64,000 nucleotides of DNA from Mermis nigrescens (Eukaryota > Nematoda > Enoplea > Mermithida > Mermithidae): contig JAVLUZ010000154.1 of assembly GCA_036768485.1 (NCBI GenBank), positions 47,911,786-47,975,785 on the forward strand, written 5' to 3'. Position 1 is the stretch's first letter. Each line of letters opens with the position of its first letter. Shown here one piece after another: positions 39,877 to 54,800 of the stretch. A program made the translations under genes and the position numbers. The notes beneath the pieces were generated by a model that worked only from the letters and a program-made list of their open reading frames with translations, ran no database searches and was not told where the DNA came from.

Positions 39877-42800
39877 CTGAAGCGGAAGTAATAATGAAAT
39901 CGCAATAAAATCCAATAAAAAACAAAGAACTCAAAAAGTGACTTTTCCGCCAATTACGCGTTTTCAATTTTTTTCGCAAAGGCTGCTTGTACGTCTATAT
40001 TTACTGTTTATTTACAGTGGCGGATCTAGGATTTTCCTAAGCGTAAGGGGCGGAACCCCTGACTTGGGCGGAAAAATTAGCCGTTTTTACGCGAAAATCG
40101 CTAAAAATCGCTCAAAAATGCTTAATTTTGCGCACTATTTTGGTGCCAATAGGTGGAGGGGCGGCCGCCCCCCACTAAATCCGCCCATATTTATTATCCA
40201 TCGCTTTGTTTCCCACGGAATGTTTGGCACAGTTTGAGGCAGCACTTGAATTTGGTTTACACTTTTTCATTAACCGCACAATTATCTCGAACATGATTTT
40301 TGCAGAACATTCTAATAAAAAGTTAGATAACAAAAGGTGAGTTTACATTGAGAAACGAAGGGGAATCGACATGAAATAAATTTGCATGCGAAAGAATTGA
40401 ACTATTTTACAGTTTTATATCATCATAACAAGTTTTTGTCATGTAGCAACGATTGAATGTTTTCAAAATTTAGCACGTGATTTTATTATTTTATGTTATC
40501 ATTTTACGCTGATCGATCTTAAACTCAATTATGCAAACCGACGTGAGGACAGTTTTTTAATTTTCGCGAATAAATCTGCTGACCCACGCTTGTGAGATTT
40601 AAAAGGGAATTGTTGTTAATTTACAATTAACCCTCCGTTTACCATCATGTTTTTGCAGTCGAAGTGCACCATCATGGCATAAACTCCTAGTGCATATTAA
40701 GCTATGCCTTCTTAACATTCTCTGACAGCTATTACTTTCATTTAGTGCAATTTTTTATGCTCTTTCTGAATCTGTATGTTATTTTCTGTGAAACTTATTT
40801 TTGAAAAAGGTATAATTAAAAAACTATCACAATGCATAAGAATAGGCACCTGTTGGACATTATGCAAAAATAAGAAATAGTAGATTTCTGTTGTGTTAAC
40901 TTAATCCAGGGGATGCATATACGGAGCTAAAAAGGAATAAACCACTACGTTTTCTTATTAGAACCTTATTTTTCCATCTTGAGTTTTTGTGATATCACTA
41001 TGAATAGGCCAAAAAATGCCTATTTCTTACTACTCTATAACTCCTCTTCGAGCTAAAGCATTGAAAACGATGTAACTGAAGCCAAAACGAGGCTAGACAA
41101 AGTTTCGGACACATGGATAAGGTAAAACGGAAAAAATGCCACCAAAGTGATTCGTTATGCCTCTGGCATAGGACACGGTAAACGGAGGGTTAATTAAGCA
41201 GAAGTCGTCTTTTCCAGCTTTTTTGCTGGTTTATTGCATAAAACAAGGTATATTTACAACAGTGCAACTAACAACAAAAAAGATAATTCAGCACGATTTG
41301 TCTTATTAGAAATTGAAATTATTCATTTACTACTCTTTTTATTTTTATTTATATTGGTTTGGACTATGCGGCACAGTTTCAATTTGATCACGGGTTGTTG
41401 CATTCATACATCAACATTTTTAGTTGCTATACATATAGCAATGCCAAACCGTGTAACCTTTGATGTAACCTTTGAAGCTCAATTATTTTGCAGCAATTTT
41501 GAATGTCGTACAGCAAATTGTACGAGTGATAGACATATGTACGTGGGCAGCACCAAAATTCTGAGGGTGCAAGATTTTTCAAAGGTCAAAAAATGGCCTT
41601 AAAATGGTGGTATGGCGGAAAAACACCATTTTTCAACATTTCTCATCGAGCACTATCCATTGGCATCAAAAAAATTGCTAAAAAACAACAACAAAAATTA
41701 AACTGAATTCTGGAGGTATTTTGGTTTCTTGGGGGCGTTTTGGTTTCTCGAAGGGGGTGCATACAGCCGAACCCCCCACGCCCAAGTGTGGTGATAATCT
41801 ATTGAACGGGCTTTGAAATAAAGAGCTACATTTAAGTGTCGTGAGAAATCGTAAAATCACAGGGCAACAAACAAATGCTTCTGGCAGATGCTTTCATGAG
41901 CCAAAAAATCATTTCTGCTTGACTTAGAGTAAACCAAGAGCAGCTCGATCTGCATAACTAAAACTTGACCAATTTCTAGCAGAAGTGATAGCCTATTTAA
42001 AGAAACTAAACCGCGTTTAATTTCGTTAAGTATAGCAGAATTTATAAGGACCGATATGCCATAACGGCCAAAAACACCTAGAAACGGTGAAAAAACAAAC
42101 GAAAACGGTCAAAAATTCAATTTTTTGCCAGTAATCAGGAGAGGGCGGTCAACTCTTTCTGTCTTCGGGGGGGGGGTAAAGAGACGACCAACTTTGGGTG
42201 ATGGATGCCCCACCCCTGTTACATGTCTGTGCATGACTGCATTCTAGTAGTACATATGTATGTCCATGCAGCAAACTGCTTCAGGGCATTTACTTCTTTT
42301 AATTGCAATTTGCTATCGTCTGATAATCCTACCGTTTAACATTTTTTTCATGCATTCTCCCGATAGACTCTTACAACATGAAGAGACTAATATCTAAAAA
42401 ATTCTGTTCATTCAAATGATTTTTTCATTTTTTCCATCGATTGTTTTTAGAAAAAGCAAAGTTATCCTCCTATCGAATGCTTATTGAAGAATAAATGATT
42501 GGCTTTTTTACAGCATCCTACGACTCACCGTCTTTTGACTTTAAATTCTTGCTTGGAACTGGTATTTAATAAGGGATTGCCAAGCAATATGCTCTCGGTC
42601 CGTATCTTTTCTTCTTCAACTTTTCTGGCAGCTTCCTAAATCAATGTTAAATGAGCATTTGCACAACCGGAACAAAGACAAGCTTAATTTATTTCAGACA
42701 TCTACAACTAAGCAGCATATGACACTGCCTGCTCAACAAGGAAATACAGGATTCCCACCCAGTGTTTTTTTTTGTACAAGGTCCGTTTGTACATGTACAA

Positions 42801-45800
42801 AGATGGTCCCCAGAAGTCTTTGTACATTTTGTACACACACATTTTTGGGTACCATAATATGGTACAGTAGCGATTCTAGTGTAGTAAAAACAGAGTTGTT
42901 CGACCTTTAGTAGTGTATTTTAGCTAATTTCTGGGTCTCTGAGGGCAAATATCACTAAGAATTGTCTTAAAAAGGCGCGAAGCGCCAAAATGTTTGACAT
43001 TTTTCCTTTCAAAATGCAATTTCTGCCAATATAAAGATATATAGAACACACAATTACTCATTTCGGCGCGAAGCGCCGAAAATTTTTCGAATTTTAGACC
43101 TTTTTTGCAATTTTTGTCTTCCCAAAAATCTTTGTACATGTACGAAGACGGTCCCGAAAAGTCTTTGTACATCAGGAAAAATCTTTTCCAGATACAAAAA
43201 GAACCGTGTTCCCACCAGATGTGAGCGAACTTAGAAATTCTGGGCGGGGTGAACCCAAACACTTTTGAAATGCCTTTTTGGGTTCGAAACCGATGGATGT
43301 GCATCAAAAACACAATTTCTTGACGTTTCTGACTATGCATTGTGCCCTAACGATAAAAAGATAAGAAAATTCTAGGACTATTCAGTCAAAAACGACTATT
43401 TGGCACGAAGCGCCGAAAAAATGATACTTTTGAAATAAAAGATCGCTGAAAATGTTTAGAACAATGCATTTTCTATGTTTTTTTTTAAATCGGAAATTCT
43501 TATTACCAGAAAAATTTTTTGCTGGGTGTGTTATAACACCCCAAAACTCACAGGAACAAAATCATATCTGATTCCCACACATTCACTAACATCGCGCAGA
43601 TGAATGTTCTATGCACACTATCCGTCAGATTCATAAAAAAAGTTATGCTTTGAAAGCATAGGTGAGCGGCACCAAAGTTCTGGGGGTGCAAGATTTTTTC
43701 GAAGGTCAAAAAAATGGTGGTATGGCGAAAAACACTATTTTTCAACGTTTCTCATCGAGCACTATCCATTCGCATCAAATAATTGCGAAAAAACCGAGAA
43801 AAATTTTAAAAATTGAATTCTGGGGGTATTCTGGTTTCTGAGCAGTGGTTTTTTGTACAAGGTCCGTTTGTACATGTACAAAGATGGTCCCTAAAAGTCT
43901 TTGTACATTTCGTACACACAAATTTTTGGGTACTATAATATGGTACAGTAGCGATTTTAGTGTGGCAAAAACAGAGTTGTTCGACCTTTCGATTACGTAT
44001 TTTAACAATTTCTAGGTTTCTGAGGGCAAAAATCAGAATCAGTAATAATCGTCTCAAAACGGCGCGAAGCGCCAAAACATTTGGCATTTTCCCTTTCAAA
44101 ATGCAATTTCTGAAATTATAAAGATATGTAGAACACGCAATTGCTCATTTCGCCGCGGAGCGCTGAGAATTTTGGCGAATTTCGAACCTTTTTTGCAGTT
44201 TTTGTCTTCCAAAAAATCTTTGTACATGTACAAAGACGGTCCCCAAGAGTCTTTGTACATCGCGAAAAATCTTTGCCGAATACAAAAAAACGTGTTTCTG
44301 AGGGGTGCATACCCCCCAAACCTCCCAACGCCCAGGTATATATGCTTGAAAGTCTGTCTTAAAATTAAATAAAAAATAAGTTTGTTTCAAACTAAACAGT
44401 GCGCATTTTTCATATTCGAATCGAAAATCAGATAATTTGTCATTTTCTAATAAGATTAGAATGCATACAAGCTCGTTCCTATAGACTCAATCGGTAAAGC
44501 AAGAAATATTATTCTGAATAAATATTTGCATTTCTTAATCCAGCCAGTGTACGCTACCTGCTGAAGCATACTAAATCATAACGGGTTATTAAACACCTTA
44601 GCTTTGTATGCCAAACTAGTCAAAAAAATTGTGAAAAATGCTAAAGTGTTGAATTAAACACTACAGCACCGCACATTATAAGCACAATAAAAAATAACTT
44701 TTATGGAAGAGATACCTTGTCTTAATATGCGTTAAAAATTGACTATTCATTATGCTACTCAAGTAATTGAGTATACAGTTAAACGTTCAAAACATACATA
44801 CGAAAAATGTAGAACTTATAGTGAAATTATAGATTATAAAATATAGAATAATTTTAAAATATATTATAAGATATTATAAATTATAAAATATAGAATAATT
44901 ATAGAATATATTATAAGATTTTATAAATTATAAAATATAGCGAAATTATCCCTCGAATAGTCTAATACGACCACTTCTTTATGCATTATGTATTTAGTTT
45001 AATTTAAAAGAGGCGCAAACTAAATCGAATATAATTACACTCACTGAGTATAACGTCTGTGGTCCGAAATAAATTAATTGCCTGGTTATTGGCATTAATT
45101 ATTCTTTCAAAATAAAGTGTTAGAAATTAAATAATAAGCTGAAATGAATTATTCAAATTAACAAATACGAGTCCAATATAAAACACAAAAATAGACGGAA
45201 TGACATTTGAGAGTAGTGATTGTAAGACATGCGCGCATGGAGGGCTTTGATATCTAGACCTCAGAATAGTGAAGTGGAAAATTTTTTGACCAATGCATAA
45301 TGAAAGCCAAAATTAATGAAAATCAAGCATTTTAGAAAAAGTGCTTGAAAATGATCATAAACGGTCAATTAGCAAGCGTATAAATACCAATTTTGAGGCC
45401 ATTTTGGCCAGCAAAATTTTCCGGCTGACCCCTTCCCCAAAACCGGCCGTATTGTGCATCTATTATGATAATTATTAATTCGGCACTTGATCAACTAGGC
45501 AGTGGCGGATCTAGGATTTTCCTCAGGGCGGCGGTATCCCAACTTTTCCAAAAACAGTCAAAAATAGGTCCACAAATTTGCCCTTAACGCGCAAAATAGC
45601 GTTTTTTCGGTGTTTTACATTGTATACTTTTCTATAAAATGGCTTTTGTCGCAATATTTTTTCTAAAAATTTTAAAATTTTCTACAATTTTCTGCGAAAA
45701 AAATCAATAAATTTCTTCGACTTTAACAAAAACCTAACGCAAAGCGCCGGAAAATTTGTGAAATTAAGGCGGAAAGACGTCTAGAAGCATGATTTACTGC

Positions 45801-48800
45801 TTGATTTCCTGTATTTATAGCATTTGATGCGAAACATCGGAGTTTTTAATTGAAAACAGAAGGAAACTATGCAAAAATAGCTGTTTCTGCTGTTAAAATT
45901 GTTTTGAATTCTACATGAACAGAAAATGGCTTTCAGGTCGCCAAATAGGTAAATAAATGTCATTAATATGTATCATCCGGCGCGTAGCGCCGGAAAAATT
46001 TGAGAAATTAAGATCACTGACGGCCAAAAATCATTGCAAATTGCATATCCATTCTTTATATCGCCAAATATTTTTGGCCAATTGGGGCGGCCGCCCCCCG
46101 CCTCTCCTCCTTAAATCCGCCCTGCAATTCAATGCTGCCAAGTGTTTTTTTTGTACAAGGTCCGTTCGTACATGTAGAAAGATGGTACAGTAAGTCTTTG
46201 TAACATTTTGTACACACAAATTTTTGGGTACTATAATATATCACAGTAGCGATTCTAGTGCGGTAAACACAGTTGTTCGACCTTTCGTAGTGTATTTCAG
46301 CTAATTTCTGGGTTTCTGAGGGCAAAAAAACACTAACGATCGTCTTAAAACGGCGCGAAACGCGTAAAAATTTGATGTTTTCTCTTTCAAAATGCAATTT
46401 CTGCTTTTATAAACATATATAGAACACACAATCACTCATTTCAGCGATAAGCGCCAGAAATTTTTGCGAATTTTCAGACCTTCTTTGTAGTTTTTGTCTT
46501 GCCAAAAATCTTTGTACATGTACAAAGACGGTCCTGAAAAGTCTTTGTACATCGGGGAAAATCTTTGCCGGATACAAAAAAACCGTGAACCTACCTGCTT
46601 CGTATTTTCGATTTCCCGCTCTTTTCTTATCCTCTCCAGTTCAGCCATCAATTCCGCGGTGTCATCCTCATCGCTTTCATTTTCATCGTCATCCTAAATT
46701 ACAGAAGATACATACATACATACATACCTATTAATTATCAAAACAGAAGCTACATTTTCTGCTTAACGATTCGATAGATATTTTTAGATGAGATTTTCTT
46801 AACATTCTTCACATGGCAGAACAACCCCAAATTTTTCATACGACAGATATCATTAAGAATGAAAGGCAGACACGTTTGTATGAAAAATGGGGCTATGGGG
46901 ATGGGGTATACCCTACTTGGACTTTTGAAAAGCATACTCCTCGATCCTAAGGCCAATTTCTGATCCAAAGCCCTGTATCGTTCGAAGCATGAAACAACGC
47001 CAAAACATGTCTACCAGTAGTAATTTCAAGTACACATACACAGGCACGTATCTCTGGGAGAAATGGGGGGTTCGGACCCCCCAATTCAGAAAAATTCGAA
47101 AAACATGACTTTTTAAACGTTATTTTGTGCTATTTTTTGGCCTTTTTGGGTTTAGTCCCCCCAAATTGGTGTTGGTCCCCCTAAAATAGGACGGCCAGCT
47201 ACGTGCCTGTACATACAGTCTAAACCCGTTAATAAACACCTCGAGGGGACCAATGGGTTTGATATTTTCTAGCCGAAAGTGTTTACTAACCGAGTTGACA
47301 GTTACTTAATTTTATCTTTAACGCAGCACTGTTACTCGTATAAATCAAAAGTTCTATAATATGGCAAGACATTATGAATCTCCCTGAATATTAACGATTT
47401 TGACAATCGTTGTGTATAAAAACCAGCTTAATAACCAATAATACGACGTGTTTATTGACTGGTTTGTAATAAAAAATGAAGCACACTGCCGTCTAGCCAC
47501 GTTTTTAGTAAGTGTTTACTGACCAAGGCACACGGTTACAAGCCACGGTCTTATGGGGCTGTGTTTATTATGCATTCCCATAGAGGAGGTGAGGGGGTAT
47601 TACCCCCACCTCAGGGTCCGAGACTTGAATCACTGTCGGACGAGACGATTTTGAGCTATCAAACATTTTCTGCATGATTTTTGGGTATAAAAGCAGCGAA
47701 GATACTAAAATTTTTTCACTAATACATTTCTGTTTTGTTTAACCATAAAATACCTAGAATGAGCTTAATGATTTGAAAAGTCTAAATTTTTGATGAATTA
47801 TTATACAGCGGTCGCCATGAAAGACGACGCGCCATCACCCTCAGAATTATAATGGATGGTGCGTCGCGAGCGCCGCGTTACGCCCATCATGCGCCATCAT
47901 CTCTTTTTCTATTCAGCGCCATTAACCTCCATCATCCCGTTAATCTGGCGATGCGGACAGCGCAATTTAGCTATTAATAGCACCAACAAGAAGGAAGCGC
48001 GCCAGCATTCACGTGCGCGCTTCCTTGTTGGCGCTATTAATAGCTAAATTGTGCCATCCCATCGCCAGATGAACGGGATGATGGAGGTTAATGGCGCTGA
48101 ATAGAAAAAGAGCGCATGATGGCGTAACGCGGCGCTCGCGACGCACCATCCATTATAATTCTGAGGGTGATGGCGCGTCATCATTCATGGCGACCACTGT
48201 ATTTTTTACTTACAAAAGCAACGAAACTAGTCAGAATGGTACAAAAATTAGTTAAAAATGCAGTTTTTCTACATTAAAACATGCTATATAGGACGTTTTA
48301 GCCATTTTTCATATTTGACCTGCAAAAAAGGCTAGACTCCTAATTTAGTGGCCCTAAATTTTGGGATTTCACCCCCCCTGGACTTTCGACCTTGGGAAAC
48401 TATGTATGCAAGTGTTTATTATCGAGGTTTGAATGTACATATACCTATTTTTTGGGCATTATATTGCTCAATCTAATAACTCGGACACTTCTCTTCCGTT
48501 ATTTCTTCATACTGGATGGTTTAAGTCATTTCATCGCCCTTATCGCTGTTAGTTTTCATGCAAACTTAATCACGAATATTCACGAAGAGTAATACGACGA
48601 AGAAAGTATCATTTTCGGAAATTATTTTTAAATGCTGCTGTAGCATTTTCGTATGTAGCTTGCAGCGGGGAATAGAGAATCGTGAAAAATCTAAACAATC
48701 TCGTTGCTCTTTAAAGAGCATTCCTGAATAATTCGAAAAACGAAGGTACAACATTAAGTAACAAAATTACTCATTCACCCCCCACCCCCCCCCACCAAGG

Positions 48801-51800
48801 CTCGATTTATTCCCCCGCAACTGTTTACCGTGTCCATGTATGTATGATGAAAAGTTACACAGATGCATAGGGTCTTGGTTCGCAGCGAGTGATATCCACG
48901 CCTGGACGTGGGGGGTTTGGGGGTACGTACCCCACCAGAAAAACCAAAATACCCCCAGAAACCAAAATACCCCCCAGAATTCAATTTTCGATTTTTTTTA
49001 GCAATTGTTTTGATGCCAATGAACAGTGTTCGATGAGAAACGTTGAAAGATTGTGTTTTTTTCGCCATACCACCATTTTTTAGGCCATTTTTTCACCTTT
49101 GAAAAATCTTTTACCCCCCAGAATTTTGGTGCCGCCCACCTATGGTGATATCCGAGAATATGTTAATACCAATAAATGTATTGTCTATGTCCATGTTTTT
49201 CATTAGTCAAATGACAAAAAGATCAAAACAGCTTATACATACATACAATGCTTTTAAGCAATATGTAACACGATGTCTTCCAAAAAATTTTAGCCGCTTT
49301 GACCGCACGACGGCGTTTTAAATAAAAATAAATACATGCGAGAAACACGTCTCTGACGTGCGGGTAATACTCAAATATGGGTGAAAAAGCCCGTCCGTAA
49401 CCGTAACCGTAATATAATAAATGCATCAATCCCGAGGCGTTAAATAAAAGAACCGGGAAAAATTCAAAAAACGATCGAATTTCTTAACAAAACCTTTAAA
49501 TTAATTCAGCACGACTTTAGACGCTTTGTGGGTGAATGAAAAAAAAAGAAAACTATTATATAATGCGGCGAAAATTTCTGCATTATTTTTACTAATTCTG
49601 CCCCTAAAAAAGCAGGAAACGTTTAATAAGCCCAAAATCACCAGACACCGACAGATAAAAATCAAAATTCCTTAATTAATACCAGCTAACACAAAACAGC
49701 TATTTAAAGCCACACGTGGCCGTGGGGGTATGCACCCCCCAGAAGGCCGAATACCCCCCCCCGCTCAAATTCAATTCTTAAAAATTTTTTTCGTATTTTT
49801 CGCAATTTTTTGATGCCAATTGATAGTACTCGAGGAAAATTTTGAAAAATGGTGTTTTTTCGCCATACCACCGTTTTTAAGACCATTTTTTGACCTTTGA
49901 AAAACCTTGTACCACCAGAATTTCGGTGCTGCCCACCTATGTTTTAAGCAAACGTTTGTAAAAAATGTTATACACGTACGGTACACTTGCTACAGTAATC
50001 TACATACGCCTTACATCCACATCCAACGGATCGTCTGCGTCTAAATTTCCAGCCGATAAGTCTTCTTGCCTCTTCCTCGAACTACTTGCATACGACGTTT
50101 CGGCTTAAATAAGAAATATCTAAATAGCGCACTTATTTACTGAATATATTGAGCCAATGAAATACACTCCTAACCAGGAGGAATAAAGGAAGAGAATTCC
50201 CTAAAAGTTCTTTCAGAATTTTCAGCCTAAAGAAAGGAACCACATATAAATATATATAGTTTATAACTTTATCCAGCTTGAAATAATAAAAATTTTCAAT
50301 TTAAGAGAATTCGCCATCCAAGTTATCTAAGGTATTTCGATTTTCCCAGATAAAATCTTCTGCATTCTTACATATCTTTAGAAATATGCAGAATTTATCC
50401 TAAAAGAATGAAAATTCAGAAATTTTCCGGCGTTACGCACCAGATATCATTTTATGTATTTTTAATCATTACAAAGCCCCAAGATTAAGCTAAACAGAAT
50501 AAAAACGTAAAAAATCGTTTGCATCGTTTGTCCTCAAAAAGGCTGCAAAATTGGGTTTAACAAGTTGTAAAAGGGAGCAAAGGAGGGATACCGCACCCAA
50601 AGTCGGTCGTCTCTCCATCGCCGAATCAGAAATTTTTGCCCCTACCCATTTTCGAGAAAATTACATTTTTTGGTGCTTTTTTGTTTTTGAGCGAAAATTG
50701 AAAGTCACGTACATACAATTAATAATAGCAAGTCATAAATACGACAAAAAAGGCCAAAAAAAGGTTTAAAAAAGGCAGGAAAAAATATTTTTAGAGAAAA
50801 TATGGGAAAATAAATAAATAAATGAAAAAAATAAGTGAAAAAAGAAGACGGAAGAGGTAAAAATTGAGCATGCTAATAGTAAAAAAGAAACCAAAAAGAC
50901 AAGAGAAATAGTACAAAATATACCTAAAAATGATATTTTGAGAAATTAAATATTTTACGAGGAGCAAGAGTCTAAGTGAAACGCGAAGAAGTATGCAGGA
51001 TTATATGGCAGAAAAAATGTACTGCACTTTCCCAGAATTTAGAGGTGTTACATATCAGCTTAAGAGTGCTAAATCGACGCAACTCCCCTTCTCAGCCAAT
51101 ACGGAATCGGATAAGTCAGAAAAGTCGAATATGTGAAACATATATGCATGTCACGGCTCAAGAGTTTGGGTAGGGATCCCACATACCCCTATTACATGTA
51201 TGATGTCAAACCAGAATACACATATTTTAAATAAAATTGGTACAGTTAAATAAAAAATTGAGGATCAAACGACTGGCACGGTTTTTTGTATTCGGTAAAG
51301 ATTTTTCCGATGTGCAAAGACTTCTCGGGACCGTCTTTGTACATGTACAAAGATTTTTGGGAAGACAAAAACTGTTTAAAAAAAGTCTTAAATTCCCAAA
51401 AATTCTCGGTGCTTCGCGCCGAAATGTATAATTGTTTGTTCAATCTCTTTATAATGGCAGAAATTGCATTTAGAAAGCAAAGATACCAAATTTTTAGGCG
51501 CTTCGCCCCATTTTGAAACAATTTTCAATATTTTTTGTCATCAAAAACCCAGAAATTGGCTAAACAAACACTACCAAAGGTCTAAAAACCCTGTTTTACC
51601 CAGTTTTTTTTGTACAAGGTCCGTTTGTACATGTACAAAGATGGTTCCTAAAAGTCTTTGTACATTTTGTAGACACAAATTTTTGGGTTATATAATATGG
51701 TACATTAGCGATTTTAGTGTGGTAAAAACAGACTTTAGTAGTGTATTTTAGCTTTTATTGTGTTTCTGAGGACGAAAGTCGCTAAGAATCGTCTTAAAAC

Positions 51801-54800
51801 GGCGCGAAACGCCGAAAAATTTGACATGTTACTTTAGAAATGCAATCTCTGCTATTGAGGATATAGAGAACACACAATTAACTCATTTCAGCGCGAAGCG
51901 CTGAAAATTTTTGCGAATTTTAGACCTTTCTTGCAGTTTTGGTCTCCTCAAAAACCTTTGTACATGTACAAAGACGGTCCCGAAAAGTCTTTGTACATCG
52001 GGAAAAATCTTTGCCGAAAACAGAAAAAAACCGTGTTTTGCCCGGTGTTCTTTTTGTACAAGGTCCGTTTGTACATGTACAAAGTACAAAGATGGTCCTC
52101 GAAAGTCTTTGTACATTTTGTACATGCAAATTTTTGTGTACTATAATATAGTACAGTCAGTGATCATACGGGGACCCCGACCCCGACCCCGAAAAACCCC
52201 GGCCTAAACCCCGACCCCCGACCGGGGGCATGATTTTTCGAGTCGGGGTTGAACCTTTTTTCGGGGGTGAAATATAGCATTTTATTTGTTGGTACATAGA
52301 AGAATTATATAAATAGCGAATAAATTCGGAACAAGGACGATTCATTCACCAGCAAAATTGATATCTTAAACTCGACACTCGCGATATTTCATAAAAAGTA
52401 CACCTGGTCGCCATGTTGTTAAGACGTACATACATGTTCGCATATTTTCCATTATGAAGTGCGCCGAAATTACTGCGGAATCACAGGCGTAGCCCCGGGG
52501 GGGATGGAGGCACATGCCCCCGGAATTTTTCAGAAATTATGTTGATTTTTCTGGCGCAATAGGTCCAGAACATTGAGTTTAAAAAGGCACGAACGTCAAA
52601 ATTTTCGACGCTTCGCGCCGAGTCATTATTATTTATTGTTATACATATCCAATGAATTTAAAAGCTTGAATCTGTTAAAATAATTCAGCACTTCGCAGCA
52701 CTTTAGTGATTTAATGCACTATTAGTTCATTGAATGAAACTGTACATGCTTGTTGAACATAATAGTAAAAGTGCGAAAATGTTTGCGTACCAATTTATCT
52801 ATTCTCTGCTTCGTTTATCTTTCTTTACAAGGACACATAATTCTATTTTAAATGAAAGGAAAGGCCAAATTTTCTTGTGTTTTTGCGCATTTTCTGTTTT
52901 CTGAACTAGTTAATAAGAAGGCCACAAATGGGCCTGAAAATGGTGAGAACAAAATTCTCATTGATACATCTTTCAAAGACTTATTGGTTGCGATGCGACC
53001 CGTTGCTGCGCTACATACTTAGCAGAGGTCGAAAAACGCATTTCAGCTCAGAAGTTTTGTGCAGTGCAGGTGTTCATCAATTTTAAGTTTTTTGACTTAA
53101 TTCAGAACCGAGATTTTGCCAATTTGCGAAAAACTTTACTAATTAAAAATTAGAGTGCTTTTTTACAAAATTTTCGGGGTTCTGCTCTGCACCTCGCTGG
53201 GGCGCTTGAGCGCGCCACCCCAGACCCCCAGCCGTACATTCTCGTTCTATATCTCGAAAGAGATTTTTAGGACAGAAAAGGTAAAAGGATTAGGAATTTT
53301 TAAAAATTTTCGGCGCTTCGCGCCGCAATTAGTTTATCTGTTCTGTATGATGTAAGCGGTATAAATTGAGTTCAAAGAGTAAAAACGTCAACATTTTCCT
53401 GCGCTTAGCACCGCCGATTATTGTCTAGGGCGGTAAAATATGATTGAATTTCTTGATGCTTTGCGCCACTTATGATTTCCGAACTGTTTGTCAATAAAAA
53501 GGCGTAAATTCTACATGAAAACGGTAAAAATTTCGAAAAGTTTCGCGCGCTTCGCGCCATTGGCTCCTCTACAATCAGTGCGCCATAGAAAACCGTTATG
53601 AAAAAGCTGTGGAAGAATACGAAAAAGCGAGAGCGATTAGTGATTAAAATTGAAAGTAATGTTAAATTGCTAAAACCATGCTTGAACTTGGAATGAAAAT
53701 AAAATGTTGAAACATAACCAGCTTTATTAGTATGCTCTGCAAACAAGTGAAGGTATCATTTTTATCCTTCTCAAATTGGTATGTAATCATGCTATGTTAA
53801 TTGTTAATCTTCAACCCCGACCCCGACCCCGAAAACCGGGGTTTTTCATCCCCGCCCCGACCCCGATCGGGGGTGAAAATCTGACCCCGTACGATCACTG
53901 AGTACAGTAGTGATTTTAGTGTGGTAAAACAGGATTTTTGATCTTTGGTAGTGTATTTTAGCTAATTTATGGGTTTCTGACGCCAAAAATTGCTAAAAAT
54001 TTTCGCAAAACGGAGCGAAGCGCCGAAAAATTTGACATGTTTCCATTCTAAATGCAAATTCTGCCATCTTAAATATACATATATATGTAGGACAAACAAT
54101 TACTCATTTTGGCGCGAAGCGCCGAAAATTTCTGGGAATATTACACCTTTTTACAGTTTTTGTCTTCCCAAAAATCTTTGTACATTTTGTACAAACAAAT
54201 TTTTGGGTACTATAATATGGTACAGAAGCGATTTTAGTGTGGTAAAAACAGAATTTGTCGACTTTTAGTACTGTATTTAACTAATTTCTGGGTCTCTGAG
54301 GGCATAAATCACTAAGAATCGTCTTAAAACGGCGCGAATCACCAAAAAATTTTACATTTTTCCTTTTGAAATGCAATTTCTGCCATTATAAAGATATATA
54401 CAACACACAGTTACTCATTTCGGCGCGAAGCGTCGAAAATTTTTGCGAATTTCAGACCTTTTTTGCAATTTATGTCTTCCCAAAAATCTTTGTACATGTA
54501 CAAAGACGGTCCCGAAAAGTCTTTGTACATCGAGAAAAATCTTTGCCGAGTACAAAAAAAACCACTGGTTTTACCACACCGAAAACGCTAATTATACCAT
54601 ATATGTAATAAAACCTAAAAATTTGCATGTACAAAATGTACAAACACTTTTGGGGACCATCTTTGTATGTGCATGTACAAAGGAAATTCTTCTTCATCCA
54701 TTTTTTAATGTATTCGAATCCGATAATATATTCAAATTATTATTATTGAATTCATCGGCTTCTTTGTGTAATATAACAGAACAAAATTTGTTTTATTTTA

